Assembly: GCA_013399015.1 (NCBI GenBank)
Contig: VWZX01010552.1
Coordinates: 254,824-318,823, forward strand
Direction of reading: 5' to 3'
Origin: Galbula dea
Lineage: Eukaryota; Chordata; Aves; Piciformes; Galbulidae
DNA: 64,000 bases
The translations under genes were made by a program, and so were the position numbers. Below are positions 10,501 to 22,400 of this stretch, one piece after another (the first letter of the stretch is position 1; every line of letters starts with the position of its first letter). The notes below the pieces were generated by a model, which saw only the letters and a list, made by a program, of their open reading frames with translations, was not told the origin of the DNA and did not search any database.

Positions 10501-13500
10501 CTGGCAGAGGTGCTCACCAAGCCACCCTGCATCATTTTCCAGCAGTTCTGACTGACTGGGGAGGTACCAGCAGACTGGAAATCAACTAATGTTACCCCCA
10601 TATATAAGAAGGGATGGAAGGATGATCTGGGAAATTACAGGCCTGTTAGTCTGACTTCTGTACCAGGGAAGCTAATGGAGCAGATCATCCTGAGTATAGT
10701 TCTGCAGCACATGCAGAACAACCAGGGGATCAGGCACAGTCACCATGGATTTATGAAGGGCTGGTTCTGTTTGACTAACCTGACCTCCTTCTATGATGGG
10801 GTGACACGCTCACTGGATGAAGGAAGGGCTGCGGATATTGTCTACCTTGACTTTAGCAAGGCATTTGACAGTTTCCCATAGCATTCACCTAGAAAAGCTG
10901 GCTACTTGTTGCTTGGACCTGCACACATTGCTGGATCAAAAAATCAATTGGATGGCTGAGTCCAGAGAGTTGTGCTCAATGGAGTCAAATCCAGTTGGCA
11001 GCCGGTCACAAGTGGTGTCCCCCAGGGGTCAGTGCTGGGGCCTCTCCTGTTCAACATCTTTATTGATGACTTGGATGAGGGGATAGAGTGCACCCTTAGG
11101 AAGTTTGCAGATGACACTAAGCTGGGTGGAAGTGTCGATCTGCTTGAGGGTAGGCAGGCTCTGCAGAGGGACCTAGACAGGCTGGATCGATGGGCAGAGG
11201 CCAATGGGATGAGTTTCAATAAAGCCAAGTGTTGGGTCCTGCTTTTTGGTCACAACAACCCCCAGCAGCTCTACAGGCTTGGGCAGGAGTGGCTGGAGAG
11301 CTCCCCAGCAGAGAAGGACCTGGGGGTGCTGATTGACAGCTGGCTGAACATGAGCCAGAAGTGTGCTCAGGTGGCCAAGAAGGCCAATGGCATCCTGGCT
11401 TGTATCAGGAATAGTGTGACCACCAGGAGCAGGGAGGTGATCTTGCTACTGTACTCGCCACTGGTGAGGCTACACCTTGAGTACTCTGTGCAGTTTTGGG
11501 CACTGCAGTATAGGAAGGACATCGAGGTGCTGGAGAGGGTGCAGAGAAGGGCAACTAGGCTGATCAGGGGTCTGGAGAACAGGCCTTATGAGGAGAGGCT
11601 CAGGGAGTTGGGGCTGTTTAGTCTGAAGAAGAAGAGGCTGAGGGGAGACCTTATTGCTCTCTTCAGCTACCTGCAACGTTATAGAAAGGTGAGTGTTGGC
11701 CTCTTCTTCCTTGTAACTAGCAATAGTACTAGAGGGAATGGGTTAAGTTGTGCCAGGGCAGGTTTAGATTAGATATTAGGAAAAATTTCTTCACCAAAAG
11801 AGTGGAGAGGTATTGGAATAGGCTGCCCAGGGAAGTGGTGGAGTCACCGTCCGTGGAGGTTTTCAAAAAATGGGTAGATGTGGCACTTCAGGAGATGGTT
11901 TAGAGATAACAGAAGCAGACTTGGTGTTCTTGAAGGTCCTTTCCAACCATGATGATTCTATGATTCTAAATAGTAGGATCCCTCAGCAGCCTCACAATCA
12001 GCAGGGAAGGCTCCTCTCCTCCCCACTGCTTGCAGCTTGCTCCCTACAGAGACTGCAGTGCACCTGCAGCCCCCTTCCAGCCTGCGCAAGTCTCCTGACT
12101 CAAACCTTGAGGTCATGGGCCCTGATGGGCAGGAGACATTCTAGGACTCATTAACACACTCAAGATCATTAGGCTGCACTGGGACACCGCAAAGAGGATT
12201 ACTGGGCTGACTTGAAAGTGCTGATGGGTTCAGGTCTCCAAATGCTACAGCAACATTTTGCAGAGTAGGGTTTATGACAAACACAGTGTTTATGCTATCT
12301 CTGCCTCCTTTAGTATACTTGTGGGTATTTATATCTGAACAGATACCCCAGTGCAGGTAACCAGGAGCTGCACAGCATCCACCTGTGCCCAGTTACCTCA
12401 GCATGGCTCAGGAACTGGAAGAGGCTGCTTGTGCTTCCCAGGCGTCTGGCTGCAATCCACCACGCTGCTTGGAGGGCTGCCAGTCGATGCAAAGGTGCCT
12501 GCAGCTCCTCTGCAGTTACCTCCTGCAGCACCTTCTGCCACAGCTCCTCAGTGCTAAGATCCTGCCCGCAGGCCCCACAAACCTCCAGAACTGAAAAAAA
12601 ACCAAACAAGCAAACAAAAACACCCAGCCATAAGACAACAGGTTGGTGCCCTGTAACATGCTCTCCCAAGAGGGAAAGAAAACCTTCAAACAAGCACAAG
12701 CTCCTCATAGTTAGGAAAGTAATAGGGTTACAGCATGCAGCAGGGAAACCAAGCTCTCAGATAAGAGTATTTAACAGCAGCACACAGGAGACAAGACATG
12801 GATCAGAGCTACAACTCCAGCGCTGCGTCCTCCTGAGGTCACTTGCCCCCAGGCAAGCATGTGCCAAAGCTGCAGATCCCCATCTGACCTGCAGCCTATT
12901 TCACTGAGTTTTCTTTGAAGCCAGTATACCATACTTTGAGAAAAGAGTAATTTTCTGCTGTCACTAAAGCTTTGCTAGAGATTTTGCACCTTACAGCCTG
13001 AAAACTCTCATTCCCTTTAAAAACTCTGGCCCATCCCTGCAGGCAGACAGGCTGGCAGATGTATACTGTCCCTGGCTGTAAGCTGCTCCACCTCCTGCCC
13101 TTCCCAGCAGAGCCAGGTTTCCCTGCTTACAGCCTCCCTATCCCCAGCTCTAGCCAGTCACTGCACAGCTCCAGAGCACAAAGAATGTTCTTCTTGCCCT
13201 GAGGAACCCCCATATACAGAATGCTTTCCTTACCCCTGAGGAGCCCCTGCCGTATTCCTTCTGCTTCTCCTTGGATGGCAGACTCAGATGCTCCCACAGT
13301 ACAAAGTAGGAAGTTGTAGAGGATGGTAAGCTCCAGAGGCAGGGCAGGGAGGGCAGCTGGCAGCCCTGTGATCACAGCCAACCCAACAAGAAATTGAGCT
13401 GGCTAGAAAAAAAACCCACCACCATCCAAGCTAAGATACCATCATTCATCTTTATAACAACAGACGTGCCATAGCAATTATTTTATTTTGTTGTGGTGAG

Positions 13501-14496
13501 ATTTAAGAGCTTGGAAACTGCAGTACCTAGAGACACAGCAAACACCACCTCTGCAGGTGCCGACACTGCTTTAGACATCCGTTCCCCAGCTATCCAGGTG
13601 GTGCATTCCTCCAGGACTGAGGATTTTCAGTTCCCCCAAAAAAGCAGCAAAAGCCTACCCTCTTCCAATACACATCCACCCTTTTGCACAGGTTTCCCAC
13701 GCTGTATCTCTCTCTTTCCTCGCAACAGGTTTCCTCTATACCACGACTGTGGCAGAGAGCCCCTTCCCTAGCTTCCCAGGACAAAGCTTGAAGTCATAGT
13801 ATAGTCTCATTTTTTTTTCCAGAAACCCTAAACCTCTGCCCACATCCCCCAGCAAGATAAGACAGAGGCTGATGCTGGGCCTCAACCCCTTTACAGACCC
13901 AGTTCAGCCGAGGCCAGCAGCTAACGCGTCACCCCAAGCTTCCTTCACAAGTTTGTTTCTAGCGCTAGAATACTGAACCTGCAGCCTAGTAAACATGAGT
14001 GCCCGGGAGCCAGTGCTTCCATGCCCCTGCGCTTCGGGTCCCGGACGGCACCGGAAGAGTAAAGGAACGGTACTGGGCAGAGCGGCCGGGGCCGACACTC
14101 ACCCTGCATCCTCAGGAGGAGCTGCTGGAAGCCGTCTCGCTGCTGTCGCACCTCCCGCGCCACCGCTCCGCCGCGCCCCGAGCACCGTGCTGCCTGTAAG
14201 GGAGACATTCACCCATCGCCCTGGCTCCGGAGCCGGCCCGGGCCACAGGGTATCTTCCCCTCCTACCCGGCCGCCAACGGGCAGACTGCGGCGTAGCTCA
14301 GAGCGGCTCCATTCCGGTGGTAACTGACACGGGAGGTAACGCGGAGAGGAGAGCCCAGAGCACAGGGGAAGGGGCGGGGAGATGAGACCCATCGTACCCT
14401 CCATCGGTCGGCCAGTGCCTGGTTCTCGGCGGCCCAGGCCCGCAAACATCCCGGCTCCGGGGGCTCCCCGCGCCGCCGCTTCATGCCCGCCGCCAT
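1580..14496 (-). CDS. FANCG: FANCG, Fanconi anaemia core-complex TPR protein
   Basis: Complete gene of 13 coding exons: 14496-14398, 14193-14103, 13365-13234, 12590-12397, 8837-8684, 7539-7409, 7035-6889, 6077-5917, 5680-5614, 5138-4819, 4485-4325, 3528-3396 and 1694-1580 (stop TAA 1582-1580). Every junction has GT/AG and the phases close to 635 codons, about 634 residues; human FANCG has 622. Matches to the human protein include LPLELT near the N terminus, ALQAAWWIAARRLG, LKDILCTAAAFLQGLQEL, RCLQGGRVDDAVEHYLDLL, PEVFLEAASALEQMGRHEDA and a C-terminal CPLYL block. The TPR-like repeats scaffold the FA core complex (with FANCA, and XRCC3/BRCA2 contacts) for interstrand crosslink repair in the nucleus. 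The ATG has a good context (GCCATGG). Intron 4 carries a 2.8-kb CR1. The exon coordinates are my own splice-site reading; the internal exons are secure, while the first exon is supported mainly by phase and start context. Confidence 0.93.
1745..2215 (-). mobile_element. CR1 LINE 3' fragment
   Basis: Starts next to an AATATTCTGTGAT-like tail read on the minus strand and runs upstream through the CR1 ORF2 C-terminal block (HWNRLPKEVVEYPS, residues around FFTLRAVEHW). It is 5' truncated. It lies in the last intron of FANCG, just upstream of the terminal coding exon. Confidence 0.85.
2216..3395. other. FANCG last intron, remainder
   Basis: About 1.2 kb between the CR1 fragment and FANCG exon 12. 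No conserved coding stretch, RNA gene or repeat was recognised. The ORFs in it lack splice borders and family resemblance. Confidence 0.5.
9128..11968 (+). mobile_element. Long degenerate CR1 LINE in FANCG intron 4
   Basis: About 2.8 kb, sense to the plus strand and antisense to FANCG. In order: endonuclease fragment (DIVAITETRW near 9215-9245, then the RRGGGVALYVR block), a linker with several stops and frame shifts, reverse transcriptase (GVPQGSVLGPLLFNIFIDDL near 11015-11070, catalytic FADD at 11104-11115), and the C-terminal domain ending in HLEYSVQFWA and the RRL block. The 3' end at about 11968 is the CR1-type tail TGATTCTATGATTCT. The N-terminal endonuclease part and ORF1 are missing. 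It is dead, but it is the most complete CR1 here; a 266-codon RT frame remains open at 10972-11772. Confidence 0.92.
11969..12396. other. FANCG intron 4, downstream flank
   Basis: Unique sequence between the CR1 3' end and the donor of FANCG exon 4. Nothing further was recognised. Confidence 0.4.
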
Positions 14497-14760
14497 GGCC
14501 CAGCCGCGCTCCCGCGATCGCCGTTCTCTTCCCGCCGATTGGCGCGCGCCCGCTGCGCAAACAACTCCATTGGCGGACTGGACAGCACGGAAACGGCTCT
14601 CGCCAAGCCAACAGCCTATCATGGAAAGAAGGGACGAAACCGGCAACCGTCCTGCCAGAGATGGTGACTGGGGGGGGCCAAACCTCATAGACAAGCGAAG
14701 CCGCCGAGGCTAGACGAGGGCCCAGCGCGGGACTTGGGAGCTGCAGCCTGCCCGCGGCGG
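14497..14760 (-). promoter_or_regulatory. FANCG promoter / CpG-rich 5' region
   Basis: GC- and CpG-rich sequence upstream of the FANCG ATG (14496-14494), with ATTGG motifs at 14538-14542 and 14569-14573 (inverted CCAAT, NF-Y type). No TATA box is evident. The CpG-rich zone continues through exons 1 and 2 to about 13990. The exact start site is not visible. Confidence 0.6.
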
Positions 14761-14796
14761 GAAGGAGACACCACCACCAATCTTGGATATCACCGT

Positions 14797-14802
14797 TTTA
14801 TT
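14797..14802 (-). terminator. Candidate distal poly(A) signal for PIGO
   Basis: AATAAA on the minus strand. It is the only such hexamer I found between the PIGO stop (19456) and the FANCG promoter. If used, PIGO would have a 3' UTR of about 4.7 kb containing three CR1 pieces and ending about 300 bases from the FANCG start codon. A weaker variant signal closer to the stop is equally possible. Confidence 0.4.
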
Positions 14803-15889
14803 TTCAGACGTCCGTTTTGCACCTGCCTGAAGCCCCACACCACACCACACATCCCCTCCTCGCCGATTCATTAATTAATCATTTAACAACGAAATGAGCC
14901 CCCTCCGGCAGGCAAGGAGGGTCAGTGATAGCCCAGCACGGCAAGCAGACGCACGCAGGGCACCGGCCACGACGACCGTCGCAGTCCGGAGGTGAAGCTG
15001 TTGGTCAGGTGAATGAATGCTGCCAACTTGCCTGTTTGGTGGTGGTTTTTTAAGGAAAAAAGGCTCTACTTCCTAGCAGAGATCCAAACATCACCTTCAC
15101 CTGCCAGGTGTAGCTGCTGGATGGGAGCAAAGCATTAAGGGCTAGATATGCAAGATACCCAGGAAAGCATAGCACCACACTGCACGCAGAACTCTCAAAT
15201 TGCTTTCCAGAAGCATCCATCCCCCTTTTTTTTTTTTTAATCCCAAATAGGGTACTGAGGCACAGAGAGGTTTAGAACAGAAAATTTAAGTCAGCAATCC
15301 AGCTCCAAAGCACATTAAGTCAGAGACCAGGGGACACGGCAGTGCTCACCAGCACGCTGCTGCCTGCAGGGACGGGAAGACACACAGCACACCAAGAACG
15401 TGACCATGCCTTGGCATAAATAAACAGTCTGAAGTGTTGAGGAAAGACTAAAGAGAGATGGGACAGCGAAACAGATGTGGGAGAGGAGATCTGCTGAGTC
15501 CTGACCTCCCTGCAGCTGTGCCAGCCCCAGAGACCAGAGTGGGGAGATTAGCCACAATCTTTGCAGCAGTGGCTGATTTTGGTCACCATTTCCCGAGTGG
15601 CATAAATGAGACAATTCCATCCCTGCCTCATGCGAGGGCCACAGAACACGTTATCCTGCCACTGTCCTGAGCAAGCGAAGATTCCTAGTGCAGCTCTCTC
15701 TTACGCAGAGGAACAGGGCGCTGGGCAGAAGCCCTGGCACAGAGTGCACATAAAATGTGTGCAAAAGTCCAATGTGCAGAAGCTGATGGAGTGCAGAATG
15801 GAAACTTCTCCACTGATCATACCAAGGATGACATATACCTGTCACGCTCAGCCAAGGGCCACAGGGATCAGAAACAAACCACTTGGACC

Positions 15890-16352
15890 CTTCAACACAA
15901 GGACATTGAGGTGATGAAGCACATTCAAAGAACAAGAACAAAGCTGGTGTAGGTCTAGAGCGCAAGTCTCATGAGGAGCAGCTGAAGCAACTGGGGTTGC
16001 TTAGTCTGGAGAAAGTGAGGCTCAGGAGAGACCTTCTCACTCTCTACAACCACCTGAAAGGAGGCTGTAACAAGGTGGGCAGTCAGTCTCCTCTCCAAAG
16101 TAACATGGCCTCAAGTTGCACCAGGGGAGGCTTAGGTTGGATATTAGGAAAGATTTCTTCATCAAAACGGCTGTGAGGCACTGGAACAGGCTGCCCAGGG
16201 AAGTGGTGGAGTCACCACGGCTAGAGGGATTTAAGATACTTGTAGATGTGGTGCTTGGGGACATACTTTAGTGGTGCCTTGGATGTGCTAGGTTAACAGC
16301 TGGACTTGATGATCTTAAAGGTCTTTTCCAACCTAAATGATTCTGTGATTCC
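15890..16352 (+). mobile_element. CR1 LINE 3' fragment
   Basis: Contains the CR1 C-terminal coding remnants (group starting ACATTGAGGTGATGAAG and later the LEK block), then the AGGCTGCCCAGGGAAGTGGTGGAGTCACC motif region and a tail CCTAAATGATTCTGTGATT. Sense to plus, 5' truncated. Confidence 0.85.
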
Positions 16353-17194
16353 ACAATTTTGTAATTGCTCCAGGAGAGACCCAGCAGACTCACGTCATAC
16401 TAATGGGGACAGAGTCTGCTTCCCAGCACACCAGGTTTCCCAAAAAGCCTTGTTCTGAACCAGTGGGCACCTTCCTCTGGATGCTACTTAGGGTTCAAAT
16501 CAGCAACCACAGCCATGTCTGCTCTAGAATCAGCATCATGTCCTACTTCTAAGGTCGCCAAGTCTTGGACCAACATTAACGCTGCCATCCTCCATACACT
16601 CAGGAGAACAGCAGCCAAACAATCACCTTGAGGGTAGCTGGGGAAGGCTGGCAAAGACTAAAAACAATAAATGAAACTATGAAAGCATCTCCAGCTCTTG
16701 GAAAACCCTTCTTCTTGAATCTGAATTCTTTGGTGCAGTAGCAAATCTGCCTTGGCTGAGCAGCTAGCATGCCTTGGCATGTCCACAGTGACAAGAATGT
16801 ACTTGCAGCTTTGCTACTGCAAGTTTTGTTTAGTCTCCAATGAGATAAGTGTGTGTTCTTGGTGCTGCAGCTCTGGTATCCCCACTGCTCTGCCCTGGCC
16901 TCCCAGGGCCATGATCCACAGCCTCAGCAGGAAGGCAGAGGGGTGATATTGAGGGATAAGGAGACGATGCTCAGGAGCCAGCTGAGCGCTCTGACCATGA
17001 ACAACAGGCACAGGAAGGCTCAGCATAATTATAGTAACCACTGAAAGGGAAACTAGTCCCAGAGATGGGAGAGAAGGAAGCCCAGGAGGCTGGGTGGCAG
17101 CTGCAGCAAGGAGAGGAGCCAGATCTACAGCATTAGTGACCATAAAATACAAACTGATGCCTGGCTGTGTGAAATTAAACAGGACAGGTCCATA

Positions 17195-17600
17195 GGGCAA
17201 AGGAGATGCAAGGCTGAGGCTGTTTAGCCTGGAGAAGAGAATGCTCCAGCAAGACCTTAGAGCAGCCTTTAGTTCTTAAAGGGAGCCTACAGGAAAGGTG
17301 GGGAAGAACTCATTATTGAGGAGCATAGTGATAGGACAAGGGGTAATGGCTTCAAACTGCAAGAGGGTAGATTTAATGTAATTATTAGGAAGAAATACTT
17401 CGCTATGAGGGTGGTGAGACACTGGAACAGGTTGCCCAGAGAGGTTGTGGATGCTCCATCCCTTGAAGCATTCAAGGCCAGGCTGGACAGGGCTTTGAGC
17501 AACCCAGTCTAGTGGAAGGTGTCCCTGCCCAAGGCAGGGAGATTGGCACTAGGTGATTTTCAAGGTCCACTTTAACCCAAACTATTCAGTGATTCAGTGA
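17195..17600 (+). mobile_element. CR1 LINE 3' fragment
   Basis: Begins within the CR1 GLFSLEK-like coding block (GAGGCTGTTTAGCCTGGAG), passes through the CACTGGAACAGGTTGCCCAG motif and ends in a diverged tail ATTCAGTGATTCAGTGA. Sense to plus, 5' truncated. Confidence 0.85.
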
Positions 17601-19082
17601 GGTGGGAGAGCACAGCTAGTTCAGGAGGAGGACAGACAATGGAAATCCAAAACCTGAGCAGTTTAAGCCTCCCCAGAATGCACCCTAATACCCAAGCAAG
17701 CCTTCTCCAGGGGTAAAAGCACTAAACCTGCCCTCGAAAGCAATTTTCCACCATAACTGGGAACTCAGGTCATAATGGCAAGAACTGAAATCGTGAAAGG
17801 TGACTGGTCCCTGGGACTCTCCAAGGCAGATGAAAAGAAGAGCTTGGAGTTACTCTAGCAGCCTGCACTGAGGAATTCAAACTGGGGCAATCATAGTGCA
17901 TGAGTTAAAAAAACAAATGGGATCAGAACAAAAATCAATGCAGGAATCCCAGGCAAGCAATCCTCAGCTCTTTTCAGAGATAAAAAAAAAAGAGACCAGG
18001 TTTCATAGCACCAAGTAATGCCACAGTGAGTGGTTCAGGGCAGTAATGAATCCCAGCTCCTGTAGAAGCTGCAGGGGGAACTCAGCTGGGATGTAGCCAG
18101 GCCCCATGGTCACTCTTCTACTCCTGCTCGTGAAGAAACAAATAAAATGTCTCCTGATGGTGAGCAGTCACAGGTGGGTTTGGGGTGAGCTCACTTGCAG
18201 CATGAAGTCTCACTGAAGACCAAGGTCAAGAGGGAGAAAAGCACCAAATAAGGGACCACAGGTGTCATCAGCTGCAGTGTCTGGGGTCCTTTCAAGGTGA
18301 TATAGCTCCCGGCACATACAGAGACACCAGTGACGTAAGTCACCTTCCAGAAGCCCTGTTGCCTAATTTGGGCTTTCAAGCAGCTGTTCCCAGGCACTGA
18401 AGCTCACACCAAGGCCACTCCTGTGGTAGGGACAGCTACTGAGACTCCCCTTTCCTCCTGACCAGACCCAATATGGGGTCTGCTACCTTCTACCACTACA
18501 GGCTGCTGCATCTCAACCGTTCACAATCAACAGCTGCCATCCAGCAGCACACGCTCAGGAAGACACTGGGAGGCCTGACTGCTACGGCCCAGCCTGTGGG
18601 GACACCTACAGGCTAAGTCCACAAGTGCAGAGTTTCTGGGTCATGGACACAGTTCTCCCCGTTACCAACCCTTTCCAAGAAGCTGAGTCTTGCTTCAGGC
18701 TGTATGAGGCAGACCAGAGCACTCTCCACAGCTCTTCATAGGACTGAGGAAGATCAGGAATATGGGAGTAAGCACAGAGCAGGATGGGCCTCACTACAGA
18801 GAAACCAATGGACTTTACAAAGGAGCAGCTGCCAACAAGACCTCAGGAACCATCTGCATGCATAACCGTGTGCACTTCGATTCCAGAGTGAAAACTGAGC
18901 ACACAAAACCAAATGCTGGCTGCAGGACTTTCCCTCATTTCCCACCCTCCTCTCTCCTCCTCAACAGGCCCCTTCCTGTGAGTCACTGTCTCTGCACAGG
19001 CAAGGTGACAACTTGCTGGCCACTGAAGCTGACCAACTGTACAGTGGGGACAGTTAGCAGGAAAGTAGCAGCAAGACCCCCA

Positions 19083-19146
19083 GAGCGAGGGTTGGAACTA
19101 GATAATTTTTAAGATCCCTTCCAACCTGGTTATTCTATGATTCTGT
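19083..19146 (+). mobile_element. CR1 LINE 3' tail, very short
   Basis: Only the last 60 or so bases of a CR1: the GGTTGGAACTAGATAATTTT block, then TCCCTTCCAACCTGG and the tail TTCTATGATTCTGTGG. Extreme 5' truncation is common for CR1. Sense to plus. Confidence 0.8.
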
Positions 19147-19455
19147 GGTGTTTCTCCTGAAGAGCACTTCAGGATTCTTGCTTCTTGGGCTCCTGCAGCA
19201 GAGTTGTCCTGCTGCCAACAAGCACCCAGCAAAAGCTCTAACCTCCACTGCTGAGAAACACCACCGAAGGGAGCAGGGAATAGCTGGTTCCAGTCTTTTT
19301 GTGCAGTACTGAGGCAGGTAGCTGGGGATAATCCCTGACCGCAGTCGGCAGGCACTCATTGCCGATGGCTTGTATATCCTTCTCAGAGAGAGGGAAGCAA
19401 GGAGACAACCATAGCCTTGGCCAATGAGCAGGTCAGGTTCTCCATGTCTCCAGTG

Positions 19456-22400
19456 CTACCTGAGCTGAAGCTGGCTGAACCAGGTGCTGACGGCACAGTC
19501 CACACGCATCACCAGGGAGATGCCCAGCAGCAGGCAGAGGCTGCTCACCACAAAGCCCAGCGACTCAAAGAGGAACCTGCAGGCACAACAGATGTAAGGG
19601 TATCACAGCCCTACCACAACATTCCTGTAAACACAGGCTGCTACCTTCACACCCAACAGACTAATTTTCCCAATGAGAGGCTGATAGCACCCCCTAGACC
19701 CTAAAATCTGAATTACACTCAATCCCCAGCAGTTGCTGCCTGCAGCCTGGAAGCAAAGGTCTCTGGTTTGGCAGCCATTCATTACAACACCTACCTAGGT
19801 GGGATTTTGAATCCATCAGAGGCCCAGGTCATCCAACACTCCTAGTGGCCCAAAGATCTGCTAGTTTAGCATTTCTGGCCTGGTATCCCTACCTCTGGCT
19901 CTCTACCATGAATATTCTTAGCTTCCAGGTGGGCTCTGTGTGTCCTTGGAAATTAGATATGAAGAAATTTCTAGGCTCTAACTCAAGTCCAGCTTCTGAA
20001 TCGGAAGCAGGAATTAGTTTAGGACAGTCCTACAGCATCTGCTCGGTAAGAATTCAGAAAACCAATCACAAGGTCTCTTCCAACAGTTGTCTACAAACTC
20101 TAGTCATGATGCCAGGGGTACTAGGCCTAATCCTGCATCACAGTAACTCCTGGGACTTACTTTGGGGCAAAGACCTTCCAGACCATGAGGTGCCTCCTGA
20201 GGATCATAGCTGCACAAACACAGGCCAGAAGCTGTGGGGGAAATCAGGAAAAACAAGTTACAAGTCTCTCTTGAGAGACTTCCCGGGCACTACATTCACA
20301 TATCAAGGAGAAAGGGGTCATTAGGAGCAGTCAGCATGGGTTTACAAAGGTCATGTTTGAGCAACCTGATAGCCTTTGATGAGGACATAACCAGGTGGAT
20401 AGATGAGAGTAGAGCAGTGGATGTGGTTTATTTTGATCTCAATAAAGCATCTGACACTGTCTCCCACAGCATCCTTGCAACTAAACTGAGCAAGTGTGGT
20501 CTGGCTGATTGGGTAGAGAGGTGGATTGTGAACTGGTTGAAGGACAGAAGTCAGAGAGTTGTGGTCAATGGGATGGAGTCTAGTTGGAGGCCTGTGTCTA
20601 GCGGAGTCCCTCAGGGGTCAGTACTGGGACCAGTACTTTTCAATCTATTCATTAATGACCTGGATGAGGGAACAGAGTGTGCTCTCAGCAAGTTTGCTGA
20701 TGACACTAAACTGGGTGGAGGGGCTGACACACCAGAGGGTTGTGCTGCCATTCAGAGAGAGGCTGGAGAGCTGGGCAGGGAGAAATTGGAATGAAATTCA
20801 ACATGGCCAAGTGCTGAGTTTTGCACCTGGCAAAGACCAACCCCATCGATCAGGACAGGTTGGGGACTGCCCTGTTGGGAGAGCAGTGAAGGGGAAAGGG
20901 ATCTGGGGGCAAATGACCATGAGCCAGCAGTGTGTTCTTGTGACCAGGAGGGCAAATGGGATTCTGGGGTGTATTAGAAGGGGTGTGGCTAGTAGGTCAA
21001 CAGAGGTTCTTATTGCCCTTTACTCTACCCTGGTGAGTCCACATCTGGAATATTGTGTCCAGTTCTGGGCCCCTCAGCTGAAAAAGGATAGGCAACTGCT
21101 GGAAAGAGTCCAGTGCAGAGCCACAATGATGAAGGGGGTGGAACATCTTCCTGATGAGGAAGATGAGGTTGAGAAACCTGGGTCTCTTTAGGTTGGAGGA
21201 GACTAAGGGGTGACCTCATCTATGCTTTTAAATATATGAAGGGTGACTGACAGGAAGATGGGGTCAGGCTCTTCCCAGTGAAGCTCAGTGATAAGACAAG
21301 GGGCAATGGTTGTAACCTGAAGTACAGGAGGTTCTGTGTGAATACAAGAAAAATATTTTTCCCAGTTCAGGTGCCAGAGCACTGGAACAGACTGCCCAGA
21401 GAGGTTGTAGAGTCTCCTTCTCTGAAGGTATTCAAAGCCCATCTGGACATGTTCCTGTGTGACCTGGTCTAGGGAATGCTGCTGTGGCAGAGGGGTTGGA
21501 CTAGATTATTTTTTGAGGTCCCTTTCAACTCTTAACATTCTGTGATTCTCTGTCATCTGAAGGCGGCACTAGACTGCACACACCTGAAAGGCTGGTACAG
21601 CGCGCACCACAAACAAACATTCCAAAGTGGATTCCCTTCCATAGGGTTCTGAAGTCAGGAAACGCAAGCAGCTTGGGGTACATGCAGGTTCTCCTGCAGC
21701 CAGGCTGGGACAGCACAGAGCAGGGCTCACAGTGGGCAAGTATTGCTCAGAGCTCACCTGAGCAAGTATTTCACTGCAGAGACACTCCCAGTATCCTGCT
21801 GCAGAGAATGTCCTTTCCTTTTCACTGTCTCTGGTCTGACCACACAGGAGAATGATTTGAAGGGTTAAACCCCAGGAAAACTATTTGCTTCTTTCATGGG
21901 ATTGTTTTTTCTGGTGTTTAGCTCCCTGTATCACCACAACACAGGATCAGATGAAACCACAGCTGGTACAAAACACATATGTGTGATCTGGAAGATAGGG
22001 AGCAGGATCAGAAGCCTGCAGTTTCTGAACAAACATTGCCACTTTAGGCAGATGTGTATGAAAAGCAGCCTAATCTATACTGCGGCTTCCATGCTTGAAC
22101 CCCTTTCCACAACACAGAGTAAATGGCACAGCTGAGAAGACCTGTGAAGCTGCTCTTCTACATGCAACCAGCCATATGATGCCTGGGCTTGTCTCTCCCC
22201 TGGCTGACCCATTTCTCTCAGTGTGTCATGGTTCTCACAGTAACCCATTTTCCTCTTGGACAGCCTTCCTCATTGTCATCCTGCCTCTGTCCATACCTGC
22301 ATCCCAAGAACAAAGAGGTATTTCAGCCCCAGCTGCAGCAGGGCAGTGGAGAACTTCTCTGGGGACTCCCGCAGCCTCATCTCCATCATGTGCTCCTCCA

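Larger units (their letters stand above)
14803..19455. other. FANCG-PIGO interval or long PIGO 3' UTR
   Basis: Sequence with no recognised coding exon. It holds three CR1 pieces (listed separately) and otherwise unique DNA. Open frames here are short and have no matching splice structure. Confidence 0.45.

Noticed and set aside
10972..11772. 266-codon reverse transcriptase frame as a host gene
   Set aside because: It is the C-terminal half of a CR1 RT in a copy with disabled upstream frames, so it is annotated as a mobile element.
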